Source of the DNA: Anaerolineae bacterium
Lineage (GTDB): Bacteria > Chloroflexota > Anaerolineae > Aggregatilineales > Phototrophicaceae
Direction of reading: 5' to 3'
Assembly (NCBI GenBank): GCA_022841825.1
Contig: JALHQT010000008.1
Location: forward strand, 248,001-312,000
Length of the DNA stretch: 64,000 nucleotides
The first letter of the stretch is position 1; each line of letters opens with the position of its first letter. A model generated the notes under the pieces. The model searched no databases, had not been told where the DNA came from, and worked only from the letters and a program-made list of their open reading frames with translations. A program made the position numbers and the translations under genes. This document shows, in pieces, positions 41,723-51,030 of the stretch.

Positions 41723-44029
41723 TCATGGCGTTGTCGGCGGTTTCTTCGTGAGCGACCGTTTGACCGGTTGGTCGATAATCTCCTGCCAGGGCGCGTCCGG
41801 AGGCAGTTCAACCACCTGCTTGCTGGGGAACAGGATGCGTGTGCCGCCGGCGCTGCGCTCGACGACAACACCTTTGTGAGTCACGCTGACCGGATTCTCC
41901 CATCCACACGCGCCGCCCGTCCAGACCCTGGTCTTCGAAATAACGCGCACACCGAGGACGCGCAGCAGCAGGTGTAGGGCATAGTGGGGCGCACGATCCG
42001 AAGCAGCGCTTTCCGCGCCCGTCACTGAAAGCTGCCTGCGCATGACCTCAAACGCCAGCGCGTCGCCATACTCCAGCAGCCCCTCGCCAACCAGCGTATT
42101 CAGCGCCGGGTAAACGCGGACAGGCAGTCCCTCGGCAACTGGCTCCGCCCCGATGCCACCTGCGGCGAGATACCGATCCGATACCCGCCTGCCCACAACC
42201 CCTGCGCGTTCCGGCGCAATCCCCGCTGACCACAGCGGCAGCAGGCTGTCAGCATCTTCCATCGTCAGATCGGGCGTGAAAGCGCTCACTTTGTAAACAC
42301 GCACCAGCCCATCACAGCGCACACGATCGAGCCGTGAGAAGACCGCCTCGGTCGTGTAGAAGCCGCGCCCCGTCTCCCACTCAAACGCCGCGCTGTCCGC
42401 CGTCTCAATCACCTCTTGCCCATCCGGGCGAATGCCCTGCACGGTCAGCGTAAACTTCGGCGTATGCTCGAATCCACCTTCTACCAGGATGACGACGCGC
42501 GCGTGCGGCGACAGATCGACGACAGGCAGATGATCGGCGTCGCCTTCGCCGTCGGTGAGCAGCGCCTGGGCAGGTGATGCGCGATGCGTGTCGCGGTCGC
42601 GGTAGGTATAGCGTCCCTTCTCGGCATCCCAGAACGTCTCCAATACACCTCGCAGCCGCTCGACCTGCGCCGCGTACTCCGCCGCCGCCCCCTCATCGCG
42701 CAGGTAATGCGCGATTTCGCGCAGACTGATCGCCTCGGACAGCAGGTGTGCCAGCAGCCCCGGTGTCTCGACAAAGCGCGCGTGAACGCGCACGCTGGCA
42801 AGCGACAACCGCGTCATCACGCCCATCTGCGCGGTGGACTGCCATTCGGGTGCGCCATCGCCGTCCCTATCCCGGTCGGACGCCAGCCAGCGTGCGAAGA
42901 AACGCCGCAGCCCCGGATAAGTCTCTTTCAGAAAGACGCTGTCTTCGCTGTACTGAAACACGCTCCACACCAACCGCGCCAGCAGCGGAACATGCAGCAG
43001 CGTCGGGCGGTCGCCAATCGGCGGCTCGGCGTCAATCCAACCATCCTCGCGCTGCGTCGCCAGAATGTTGCGCACCACTCCCTGCGCCAACCCGGCATCA
43101 ACCGCCGCCATCCCCAGCACATTCATGTAGGTCGTATGAGCGGGCACGGCAGCGCGGGCGGCTTTGCTTGCGCTGCGCTGCGGGGTCAGGATCGGCAGCG
43201 CCGCGCGTTCCGGCGCATGGACAAACGACTGCACGAGTCGCGTATAGGCGACTGCGATGCGGGCGTCGAGAGCGTCATCCCCGGTTTCGATCCGAGGAAT
43301 CGCGCTGGCAGCAGTGGAGAGCTTCTTGAAGGCGGGTCCCCAGTCCTGCATGAGCCAGCGCTTGGCAGCGCTCAGCGCCGCGCGCGCATCCTCTTCCGCC
43401 GCGCAGACAAAGCGCAGCGATGCCTTTGCCCCCGGCGCGAGCGAGAGTGCGGCACTGATCTTGTTCCCGCTCGTGTCGGCTGCCGCGAACCCGTTCTCGA
43501 TCATCAGGATCGGCGTCAGGTCGCGGACAACACCCAGCGAGAGCGCATGACGTTCGCCAGGAATGAAGATGACTTTCGTCGGCATTTCGCGCTTGTCGAT
43601 GCCGACGAATCCCAGAATGTCGAGACGCAGCGTGACTGGCTGCTTACTGCTGTTGCGCAGTGTGAAACGCCCGCCAACTGCCCGTGAGTCCATCGCCCAG
43701 AATTCGGCGAGCAGGGCGAGCTGTGGAGTGATTTTGGTCTGCAACTGCATGAAGTTCGGGGTAAAGGCACGGATGGTCGTCGGTCCGGCGTACTGCCCCG
43801 TCTGGTAGATCACCTGGTCGTCGATCAACCACATGGGTACCAGCGAGACCAGACCTGCTCGCCCGCCGTAGCGTGTATGCAGCGCAAAGAGAGCGCTCTC
43901 GCCCTCGCCTGGGTGGACTTCCCACACAGCATCGTAGCGCGCATCGGTGGTCCCGATGCGCGCATCAGCCGCAATATGGAGGGGAGTGGAGGAGCGAAAC
44001 GGAAGCTGCCAGACCCGCAAATCTGCCAT
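41723..44029 (-). CDS. (alpha/alpha)6-barrel glycoside hydrolase-like protein
   Basis: 768 residues without a signal peptide. The first 230 residues are a beta-sandwich, the middle (about 240-520) has the helical pairs and aromatic/acidic loops of a six-hairpin barrel ('YMNVLGMAAVDAGLAQGVVRNILATQREDGWID', 'DRDRDGDGAPEWQ'), and a second sandwich with 'DGLVRVYKVSAFTP' interrupts it before the last helices. This layout recalls glycogen-debranching and GH63/GH78/GH94-type enzymes. 'RDRDGDGAPEWQ' looks like the metal/catalytic loop of GH63-type enzymes. I cannot name the substrate. Confidence 0.68.
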   Translation of the reverse strand: MADLRVWQLPFRSSTPLHIAADARIGTTDARYDAVWEVHPGEGESALFALHTRYGGRAGLVSLVPMWLIDDQVIYQTGQYAGPTTIRAFTPNFMQLQTKITPQLALLAEFWAMDSRAVGGRFTLRNSSKQPVTLRLDILGFVGIDKREMPTKVIFIPGERHALSLGVVRDLTPILMIENGFAAADTSGNKISAALSLAPGAKASLRFVCAAEEDARAALSAAKRWLMQDWGPAFKKLSTAASAIPRIETGDDALDARIAVAYTRLVQSFVHAPERAALPILTPQRSASKAARAAVPAHTTYMNVLGMAAVDAGLAQGVVRNILATQREDGWIDAEPPIGDRPTLLHVPLLARLVWSVFQYSEDSVFLKETYPGLRRFFARWLASDRDRDGDGAPEWQSTAQMGVMTRLSLASVRVHARFVETPGLLAHLLSEAISLREIAHYLRDEGAAAEYAAQVERLRGVLETFWDAEKGRYTYRDRDTHRASPAQALLTDGEGDADHLPVVDLSPHARVVILVEGGFEHTPKFTLTVQGIRPDGQEVIETADSAAFEWETGRGFYTTEAVFSRLDRVRCDGLVRVYKVSAFTPDLTMEDADSLLPLWSAGIAPERAGVVGRRVSDRYLAAGGIGAEPVAEGLPVRVYPALNTLVGEGLLEYGDALAFEVMRRQLSVTGAESAASDRAPHYALHLLLRVLGVRVISKTRVWTGGACGWENPVSVTHKGVVVERSAGGTRILFPSKQVVELPPDAPWQEIIDQPVKRSLTKKPPTTP

Positions 44030-44049
44030 GATCGCAGTCCTTCATCACG

Positions 44050-44098
44050 TTGTAGGGCGCAGCCTGTCTGTCGCCCTGCTGAGAGGGCATCCCTACAG
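44050..44098. repeat. imperfect palindromic element ending TGTAGGG/CCCTACA
   Basis: TGTAGGGCGCAGCCTGTCTG...CAGCAGG-like filler and AGAGGGCATCCCTACA form a weak palindrome whose ends (TGTAGGG and CCCTACA) resemble the arms of the repeat at 39643. It may be a decayed relative. The pairing inside is poor. Confidence 0.3.
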
Positions 44099-44119
44099 GA
44101 GAAATCATCCGAAGCGTGT

Positions 44120-44806
44120 TTAGCCGCCGCCGCCAAGCTGCCAGGTGCTGTCCACCTCATTAAAGCGGAACTGTTCCTGATACAGGCTGTAGAGGATGTG
44201 GTAGCCCGGCGCGGGCACGTACGCGCCGCCGCGCACCGTCCCGCCGGGATGGTACTCGTAACGGCTGACATAGCCGAACTCAGGGGTTGTCGCCCAACCC
44301 AGGGCATCGCGCACGTCCTGGTTGGTGCGCCAGAGCTTGCCGAAACCGCGCTGCGGCTGCAGCAAACCATCCGGCGGCACCAGCGCCGCGTCCACCTCGG
44401 GGTCAGTGCCGTCTTCATAGGTATCGGGATAAATGGTCCAGGCACCGCGTCCCTCGCCCGTCAGCGCCAGCACCCAGATCTGCCCGGTCGGCTGCACCCA
44501 GAACATCCGCCCACGCTGGAAAAGCTGCTCCGCAACCTGGATCTCGCCAATCGTCGGCGTCGGGAACACATTCGGGGTGGCGGTCGCCGCAAGCGTCGGC
44601 GTCGATGGCACGGTTGCGGTCGCAGCCGCTCCAGTTGTCTGAGTCACAGCCGCTGCTTCAGAAGGGGTCGCGGCAACCGGAGACGGCGAACTCACCCCGT
44701 CCGGCGTCGCCGTCACGACCAGGACCACCTGTGTTGGCGTCTGCCCCTGGCAACCTGCAAAGACCAGGGCAAAAAGTAGAGAGATGGCAAGGATGCGCAA
44801 AGGCAT
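44120..44806 (-). CDS. lipoprotein, extracellular
   Basis: 228 residues. The signal peptide ends in the lipobox LVFAGC, so the mature protein starts at a lipidated Cys (about residue 18). Residues about 20-80 are a Thr/Ala/Pro/Val-rich linker, and the C-terminal domain (about 85-228) has several aromatic strands ('RMFWVQPTGQIWVLAL', 'QRGFGKLWRTNQDVRDALGWATTPEFGYVSRYEYHPGG'), read as a small beta-rich module. This kind of protein is common in Chloroflexota surfaces, with no known function. Confidence 0.75.
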   Translation of the reverse strand: MPLRILAISLLFALVFAGCQGQTPTQVVLVVTATPDGVSSPSPVAATPSEAAAVTQTTGAAATATVPSTPTLAATATPNVFPTPTIGEIQVAEQLFQRGRMFWVQPTGQIWVLALTGEGRGAWTIYPDTYEDGTDPEVDAALVPPDGLLQPQRGFGKLWRTNQDVRDALGWATTPEFGYVSRYEYHPGGTVRGGAYVPAPGYHILYSLYQEQFRFNEVDSTWQLGGGG

Positions 44807-44948
44807 GAAAACTCCAGGGCTGGGCGACCGTTGTCATCGCCAACGACAATCAGATTGGTTTACGCCGCCTACGCAGCGCGTTGCCGATTGTAGCAGAGGT
44901 AACAGGCAGCGCAAGCGCAGCGCGGGGCAGGCGTAGGGCAAGTACCCG

Positions 44949-46787
44949 CTATTGCGGCAGCGTCTCCAGATACGCGATCAAGGCGTCAATGTCCTCCTGG
45001 ATGAGGGTGCCAACGAGTTGGTGTACGCCCGGCAGTGCGAAGACATCGTAGAGCGTCTCAGCGCGTCCGTCGTGGAAGTAAGGCGCGCTCAACGCAACCC
45101 AACGCAGCGAGGGCGTATCGAACGCACCATCCGTGCGCTCAAGTAAAGTACCACCCGTCCCCACGTCTGCGCGCTGCTGATTGGTCAGCGCGGCGGGCAC
45201 ATGGCAGGTTGTGCACTCCATCTCGGTGAAGACTTCCGCACCGCGCGTGACCACATCGATCTGGTCGGCAGGTGCTGTGAGCGGCAATGGAACCGGCAAG
45301 GAATTGAGATAGCTCACCAGCGCGTCGAGGTCGGGAGAAAGTCCGCTGTGAGGCTCGCCCTCAGCAAAATTAGGCAGCAGCAATCCAGTCAGCCCATCGC
45401 CACCTTGAAGTCGGCGAATCTTGATCTCCAGATCCGCCAGCTCATCCCACCGCCCCGACCAGGTATACGGTGCCGCATCTGACAGACCATACAACACCGG
45501 CGTATTGCGCGGACCTTCCAGAAATCCCTGCCAGGTTCGACCGTCAGACATGCCATCAAAATGACAGTTGGCACAGCTCATCCAACCATCTCGGCTCATG
45601 CGAGGATCGGTCGCGGAATAGAACAGGCGCGTCCCGATCAACACGTCACTCGGCAGATCCAATGTGCTGATCGGCAGGCGGTCGATGATGGCAAGGTCGC
45701 GCGTTCGAATGGTCGTGATGTTGGCATCGAAGGCATTGTAGACATACAGCAGCGAGTTATCCCGGTTGAGCAGGACGCCGCGCGGGTTCGCGCCCAAGGC
45801 GACACTCCCGCGCCACCGCCCGTCGAGATCGAGCACGCTCAGGGAATTGCTGCCCGCATTCACGATGTAGACCCGCTCGGCAAACCGATCCAACGCCAGG
45901 GCAAATGGCATATTGACCGGGCGATCTAACTGATCTATCGCCAGTCGCGCACTGCGAGTCACGGACAGGTCGCTCAGGCGCAGCACATTCACCACCGGCG
46001 CGACCGCGCTGTCATACGTCAGATGCAGATTGGAAGAATTGGTGCGAGTTTGTGGGAGATAGGCGATCCCGCGCGTGATATCTAAGGCAATGGTCGGCGA
46101 TACACTGCTGCCCGTCGCGCCGCCGCGCGCCACCAGTTGCCCAGTCGGCAGGTAAACCAGACTCACATCCCCGCGCCAGAAATCGGTCACATAGAGAAAA
46201 TCGCCCCACAGCGCCAGCCCGCTCGGCGTCTCCGGCACACTGAAACGCCGAGAAACCCGAGTGTTGGTCAGGTCAACTTCGACGACTTCGCCGCTGCCCT
46301 GGAGCGACACATAAGCGATCGAGTCGCTGCCGCTCACCACCCCATAGGGGAAGAGACCGAGCGAAATCGTCGCAAGCACTTCGGCGGCGCGAATGTCGAT
46401 GATCGACACTGTGCCGCTGCCACGATTGGTGACAATCGCCCGCGTCCCGTCGGGCGTGATGGCAACATTACGCGGGTCATTGCCCACAGCGATCTCAGCC
46501 ATCACACGCTCATTTGCCGGCACGACGATGGCAACCGTGTCGTTCAGCATGTTTGCCGTCACGATGGTGAGACCATCACGCGCGAGCGCCATGGTCCCGC
46601 TCGTGTACGCAGGTACCGAGCGCGCATCCGGCAGGGCAAACAGGGGGCGCGGGGTCGGCTGGGCATCAGTCTGCGCCTCGGCTGGCGCAACAGTCCAGGA
46701 TATGGCGACCACCAGCACCAGCGCGATGACCGGCAGGAGGAGGAGCAATGTGCGCAGGGCGCGGTTATCGAATGTCGATCTGCGCAT
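44949..46787 (-). CDS. YVTN beta-propeller/dihaem cytochrome c fusion (MauG/peroxidase-like)
   Basis: 612 residues with a signal peptide (about 1-38). Residues 50-380 are a seven-bladed YVTN/NHL-type beta-propeller ('VGNDPRNVAITPDGTRAIVTNRGSGTVSIID', 'VNAGSNSLSVLDLDG', 'VYNAFDANITTIRTRDL'). The C-terminal third has two haem sites, CANCH and CTTCH, in a cytochrome c peroxidase/MauG-like arrangement ('APYFHDGRAETLYDVFALP'). It is an exported redox protein that may act on the 1095-residue protein encoded just upstream (gap 3 bases, same transcript). Confidence 0.88.
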   Translation of the reverse strand: MRRSTFDNRALRTLLLLLPVIALVLVVAISWTVAPAEAQTDAQPTPRPLFALPDARSVPAYTSGTMALARDGLTIVTANMLNDTVAIVVPANERVMAEIAVGNDPRNVAITPDGTRAIVTNRGSGTVSIIDIRAAEVLATISLGLFPYGVVSGSDSIAYVSLQGSGEVVEVDLTNTRVSRRFSVPETPSGLALWGDFLYVTDFWRGDVSLVYLPTGQLVARGGATGSSVSPTIALDITRGIAYLPQTRTNSSNLHLTYDSAVAPVVNVLRLSDLSVTRSARLAIDQLDRPVNMPFALALDRFAERVYIVNAGSNSLSVLDLDGRWRGSVALGANPRGVLLNRDNSLLYVYNAFDANITTIRTRDLAIIDRLPISTLDLPSDVLIGTRLFYSATDPRMSRDGWMSCANCHFDGMSDGRTWQGFLEGPRNTPVLYGLSDAAPYTWSGRWDELADLEIKIRRLQGGDGLTGLLLPNFAEGEPHSGLSPDLDALVSYLNSLPVPLPLTAPADQIDVVTRGAEVFTEMECTTCHVPAALTNQQRADVGTGGTLLERTDGAFDTPSLRWVALSAPYFHDGRAETLYDVFALPGVHQLVGTLIQEDIDALIAYLETLPQ

Positions 46788-46790
46788 GGC

Positions 46791-49700
46791 TTATTGCGCC
46801 TCGTTTTCATTCAGGCTAATCAGGCGGTCATGGAAGAAATGATAGACGCGGTGGAGAAGGCGCGGTGTGCCGCTTTCATCCGTCGCGCGCACCAGGAATG
46901 TCAACTGTCGCACATCAGACGCCGCCGCACCATCTACGCGCGCCTCAACTTCCAGGTTCGGGAAGCGGCGGTTGATGTTGGTTGGATTGTACTGATAGGT
47001 GAAGCTGCGCCCGCTGAAGCGCAGGTCGCCCTGTTCCAGCACATAACCTTCCGTGCGCAGGGAATAGCTGATGGCATCGCCCGTCCAACCCTGCGGCAGT
47101 GTAAAGCTGAAGTTATAGGGCAGCGCCGAGGGAATCGCGATGTCCGCACGTGTGCTGCGTTCCAGTGGGATGCTGTTCGCGTCCACGACGTAGAAGACGA
47201 ACCGCCCGCTTGGCGAGCCGGGGATACCCCCGAAGACAAACGGTGGCTGCGGCTGCCCTGCCGACGTCTGCGCATCGGTCACCACCTGGATGTCCACAGT
47301 CCAGATGCCTGCTTCGTCCGCAACAAAATCCTGCGTCGGATCATAATAGTAGCCGACTGCGTTGGCGCGCCCGGAAACCTGACGCTGGGCGCCGCCTGGC
47401 GAGGTGATTGTGACGCCGACGGTGAGGGGCAGCGCTGGAGCCGATTGTCCACTCACGGCAACCGTATCACCGATGGTCAGCACATCCCCGGGCTGAAGCC
47501 CGGTTGGGACGAAGAAGGCATCGTAGCTGTCATTTGGCAGGACGAGCAGCGCACCCGCATCTGCGGAACCGTCGCTGCCGCGCGCGGGCGGAGCCACTCG
47601 TGCCCCCGGTTCATCATCTTCTTCGATGACCACCCCCACAGCCCCGTAAATACTGCTGTTCTGGATAGCGATTTCGCTGTTTCGCAGAATGTTTCCCGCG
47701 AAGATGAAGAAATAGTCCCCTGGCTGCGCCCCCTCGAAACCCGCGCCAATCTGCCCATTGAGCGGATCGTCGAGGTCAACCCAGACGGGCAGCGCTGGCA
47801 TTGACGAACCGAGTATGTATTGGCGCATGCTTACATTCGGGCGGACGATGCTGACGTAGCTGTAGCCCTCGCTGGCTGGCGGGGCAGATGCAGCGGGATC
47901 ATACGGATCAGCACCTTCGGAGAACAGTGCGGCAGGGAGTTCGAGCATTGCCACATGCTCACGCAGGTTGTCACCAAAGCGAGAAGCATCCGTGGCAGCG
48001 CCTTGCAGGAGCCAGTCGCTGTACCGCCCAAAGACATCCTGCAAGCGCGGATACGCGGCGATGCCGCTCTCATCCCCATCCGGGACCCACAGCGCGTCCC
48101 CGCTGTAGTAGGGCATCCGCATGATCAGGGGCACGTCAGCCGGGTCGAGACCCGCGTTCCCTATGACGCGGTTGGCGGTATACCAAGCCTGACGCGGTTC
48201 AACCGCCATGTTGAACAAGCCCCGCTCGCCACGCGCCACAAAGTCCATCCCAGGGCTGGCGATCACGCCTGCCAGGCGCTGGCTGCCCGCCCACAAGCGC
48301 CCTTCGGCATCGGTGTAACGCACCTCGTAATCGATCACGTATTCGCCAGGAGTATCCAACAGGATCGCCGCATCGGGCTGGAAGACCCCACCGCTGTTCG
48401 CCTGCCCTTCGATCACCTGCTCCTGTGGTTCGCTGCCATCCAGCGGGTAAACAGCGACACGCACCCGTACGTCGGCAGGCGCAGCAGGGGCAATGCGCAC
48501 AGCGGCGTTGAGCTGATCGTCGGTCTCGAACGGTGTCCCAGGCAGCATAGCGGGAGTCAGGTCGAAATGCTCGGCGATGACCAGATGGTATTCGCCACCA
48601 CCGACATAGCTGTGACCAAAGATGTCGCGCAGCGTGAGAGTCGCATCAATCGTATGCTCGCCATACTGCGTGAAACGAAAGGCACTCAACGCCGGATTAA
48701 AGGTCGTCAGCCCATACATTTCCACAGGGGATTGGACGCCAAAGCGTTGGCGCTCGTCTGCTGCATCCGACCCAATTTGCGCCTGTACAACTGGAAGGTC
48801 TCCCAGAATCGTCGGCGTCTGATCTGGCGCAACCACCCGCACCCGCCAGTTCCCCGCATCGCCCGCCAGAGGGATCAGCGGAGGTACCGCCTGATCGTAG
48901 GCGTTTGCCAGAAGCTGCGGCAGATAGGGTTCGAGTGAATACGATTCGGGTGTGCCGTCCTGCGCATTCGGCGGCAGGATGTATGTGGGTGGGTTAAGGC
49001 GCACGCGGTTGGACAGTTGAATGCCCGCGTTTTCAGCAGGCAGTATCCCGCGCCCGCCATCGCTCGGCGCATCCATCAACAACGCAAGTGCCAGAGGGAC
49101 ATCCGTCACGCCGCCCACATTGAGCACCAGCGGCAGCCGCACCAATGGAGAAACCGGGACGGCGGAAGTTCCAAACACCTGGTTTGCGGACAGCGGTTCG
49201 GGCAGCGCGTCGCCAGCGCGGACGAGGAAACGCACTACGGGCACATACAGTCCGTGCACCAGCGCGCCAGGAAGCCGGCTTTCGAAAGCGAACGAAAACG
49301 CCAGCCCATCTGTCACCGGCGCAATATCGTCGCGGTCGGCGACTGCTTCGCCAATCGGGATCGTCACGCCGATGTCGTCGATTGGCAGCCCCGAAGCGGT
49401 CAGTACACCCGACCAGCCGTTATTGGTCTCGACACTGCCGACGGGGCGCAGTCCATTGCTGCCGCGCACCGCGATGGGCAGCAGTTCGAGCTTAGCGATA
49501 AAGCGCAGGTTGCTGATATCGACGCCGGGCTGCGGCACGGTCATATCCAGGCTCAGACGAAGCGGTTGTGGGTCATCCGGGTCGAAGAGAACGCGGTTGA
49601 TCTCGCCCTGTGCTTGCCAGCGCTCACCCTGTCCCAGCGCGCCGGACACGGAAAAACGAACACGTTCTCGGCTGATCTCAGGCAGCATTCCCCAGACAAT

Positions 49701-50078
49701 TGTTGCTGGACCACCAGGCAGCGACCCCGGCTGGTCTCGCTGCGCCTCTGGCACACTCCCCTCGACAGGGCTTATCAGAAATGGCGTGTTGCCGGGTCCA
49801 TAAATTCGGGTCGTGAAGCTCCCCGTGATGCCTGCCTGGGTATAGACCACGTCCTGGGTATACAGATTGCGAATGGCAACCTGCGCCGCCGGGAAGACCG
49901 CGTTCTGTGCCCCTGAGATGGTGACTTCCCCCTCGGCGTTCGCAGGTTCGACAGTGATCAGCGCTGCGCGCGGTGGATCGCCCGGTGCCAGGCGTGGTGC
50001 GTCGCCTTGTGCCTGTATCGCCCCGGTAAGCATAGACATCGCCAGCAACAGCGTAAAGAACAGATGAAGACGGCGCAC
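46791..50078 (-). CDS. large exported beta-rich protein, function unknown
   Basis: 1095 residues with a signal peptide (about 1-24, 'LLLAMSMLTGAIQAQG'). The rest is almost entirely predicted strands, arranged as several immunoglobulin-like or macroglobulin-like modules, with 'VRVRVAVYPLDGSEPQEQVIEGQANSGGVFQPDAAILLDTPGEYVIDYEVRYTD' (seen in pieces about 490-540) the clearest. Near the C-terminus, 'DFVADEAGIWTVDIQV' is another. No membrane anchor or sortase signal is seen. The gene is 3 bases upstream of the cytochrome gene, so the two form an operon; it may be the cytochrome's substrate or scaffold. Confidence 0.75.
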   Translation of the reverse strand: MRRLHLFFTLLLAMSMLTGAIQAQGDAPRLAPGDPPRAALITVEPANAEGEVTISGAQNAVFPAAQVAIRNLYTQDVVYTQAGITGSFTTRIYGPGNTPFLISPVEGSVPEAQRDQPGSLPGGPATIVWGMLPEISRERVRFSVSGALGQGERWQAQGEINRVLFDPDDPQPLRLSLDMTVPQPGVDISNLRFIAKLELLPIAVRGSNGLRPVGSVETNNGWSGVLTASGLPIDDIGVTIPIGEAVADRDDIAPVTDGLAFSFAFESRLPGALVHGLYVPVVRFLVRAGDALPEPLSANQVFGTSAVPVSPLVRLPLVLNVGGVTDVPLALALLMDAPSDGGRGILPAENAGIQLSNRVRLNPPTYILPPNAQDGTPESYSLEPYLPQLLANAYDQAVPPLIPLAGDAGNWRVRVVAPDQTPTILGDLPVVQAQIGSDAADERQRFGVQSPVEMYGLTTFNPALSAFRFTQYGEHTIDATLTLRDIFGHSYVGGGEYHLVIAEHFDLTPAMLPGTPFETDDQLNAAVRIAPAAPADVRVRVAVYPLDGSEPQEQVIEGQANSGGVFQPDAAILLDTPGEYVIDYEVRYTDAEGRLWAGSQRLAGVIASPGMDFVARGERGLFNMAVEPRQAWYTANRVIGNAGLDPADVPLIMRMPYYSGDALWVPDGDESGIAAYPRLQDVFGRYSDWLLQGAATDASRFGDNLREHVAMLELPAALFSEGADPYDPAASAPPASEGYSYVSIVRPNVSMRQYILGSSMPALPVWVDLDDPLNGQIGAGFEGAQPGDYFFIFAGNILRNSEIAIQNSSIYGAVGVVIEEDDEPGARVAPPARGSDGSADAGALLVLPNDSYDAFFVPTGLQPGDVLTIGDTVAVSGQSAPALPLTVGVTITSPGGAQRQVSGRANAVGYYYDPTQDFVADEAGIWTVDIQVVTDAQTSAGQPQPPFVFGGIPGSPSGRFVFYVVDANSIPLERSTRADIAIPSALPYNFSFTLPQGWTGDAISYSLRTEGYVLEQGDLRFSGRSFTYQYNPTNINRRFPNLEVEARVDGAAASDVRQLTFLVRATDESGTPRLLHRVYHFFHDRLISLNENEAQ

Positions 50079-50182
50079 AGGCAGGCTCCGTTTGGATGCT
50101 TATCACAAGTTTGAGACATGGTGAAACCGTACTCAAACCCATCATAACACAGGATGAGCCTGGCGACCTGCATGTCTCCGAA

Positions 50183-50758
50183 TTAAGGCTTCAGTGAAAG
50201 CTGTTGAATCAGGTTGTCCAACGCGGCAATCAGCGTCGATGGATCGGCATCATTGAGAAGCGTATAATCCGCGATGGCAATCGGTCCACCTTTTTCCAGA
50301 TTCTCGATTTCGGCGATGTCGCGCGACTGCGCCTCTTCCGGCGTCAGCGGGCGTTCGGGGCGATGCGTCAGGCGTTCGTAGCGAAGCTGACGGGTCGTCA
50401 CGACCGCCACGATAATCAAGCCTGCTCCGAATTCCTCTCGCAGAAGTTTGTACTCGCTAAAGCTGTAAAGCCCATCAATGACGATAGTAGGACGGTGGGC
50501 AAGTTCGGCTTTCAGAATCGGCAGCGCACGACGAGCGATGGCATCCATACCGTCCTGGGCGCGGAATTCCTCGCGCACCGCGCGTTCGTTTTCCGGGGTC
50601 AGCGGCAGCCCGCGCCGCAATACTTCGTCGGTGACGATCCCGCCGAAACGAAATTGGAAAAAGCCGAGTTCGGCAAGATGCTGGGCACACAGGCTTTTGC
50701 CCGCGCCGGGCATCCCGACCAAGGCAAGCGCACGCGGATTGGAAGGTGATGACACCAT
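50183..50758 (-). CDS. P-loop nucleotide kinase (dephospho-CoA/NMP kinase-like)
   Basis: 191 residues from the ATG at 50758, GGGGAG 3 bases upstream; a GTG four bases later in the same frame region is an alternative. The P-loop is 'VGMPGAGKS', followed by the kinase core 'FGGIVTDEVLRRGLPLTPENERAVREEFR', a Walker-like strand 'TIVIDGLYS', and the lid 'YERLTHRPERPLT'. It resembles archaeal and bacterial adenylate kinase-like or dephospho-CoA kinase-like proteins (Flagellar/UPF0200 style). The substrate is not clear. Confidence 0.78.
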   Translation of the reverse strand: MVSSPSNPRALALVGMPGAGKSLCAQHLAELGFFQFRFGGIVTDEVLRRGLPLTPENERAVREEFRAQDGMDAIARRALPILKAELAHRPTIVIDGLYSFSEYKLLREEFGAGLIIVAVVTTRQLRYERLTHRPERPLTPEEAQSRDIAEIENLEKGGPIAIADYTLLNDADPSTLIAALDNLIQQLSLKP

Positions 50759-50869
50759 AACTCCCCAACAGATGAGCAGGCAGTAGATAAGGCGATTATA
50801 CACGACGGGGAGTTGCGACCCGGAGGGCGGCTGCGCGGCAATAACATTCGTGCAGACTGCACAATAGAA

Positions 50870-50889
50870 TTAATCGATTAAGCGCTTAA
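50870..50889. promoter_or_regulatory. overlapping palindromes TTAATCGATTAA/TTAAGCGCTTAA
   Basis: Two perfect 12-base palindromes share TTAA: TTAATCGATTAA (50870-50881) and TTAAGCGCTTAA (50878-50889). They lie in the divergent gap between the P-loop kinase and the LacI gene. Centre-CG palindromes of this type are usual LacI-family operators, so autoregulation is likely. Confidence 0.55.
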
Positions 50890-50909
50890 CCAGCAATACA
50901 GCAACCATT

Positions 50910-50921
50910 GACAACGTTGAC
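50910..50921. promoter_or_regulatory. operator-like GACAACGTTGAC
   Basis: GACAACGTTGAC differs from the perfect palindrome GACAACGTTGTC (50973-50984) by one base; the same unit is thus present twice, 63 bases apart (six helical turns), before the LacI regulator start. Two sites in phase fit looping by a dimeric or tetrameric repressor. Confidence 0.55.
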
Positions 50922-50972
50922 TATGGCAGGTTATTGTCACCTTTGTTGGTTGGCGTTTCCCTGCTGTGAGCT

Positions 50973-50984
50973 GACAACGTTGTC
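50973..50984. promoter_or_regulatory. operator-like palindrome GACAACGTTGTC
   Basis: A perfect 12-base palindrome with central CG, as in LacI-family sites, second copy of the unit at 50910. It lies 46 bases before the ATG at 51031. Confidence 0.55.
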
Positions 50985-51030
50985 CGACGAGCAGGTTATC
51001 TTTCGACATAATTGGGCAAGCGCACAAACA

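Noticed and set aside
46137-47804. A 555-residue plus-strand open frame over the cytochrome and large exported-protein genes
   Set aside because: It crosses the junction of two well-supported minus-strand genes and has a composition rich in Arg, His and Asp typical of antisense frames.
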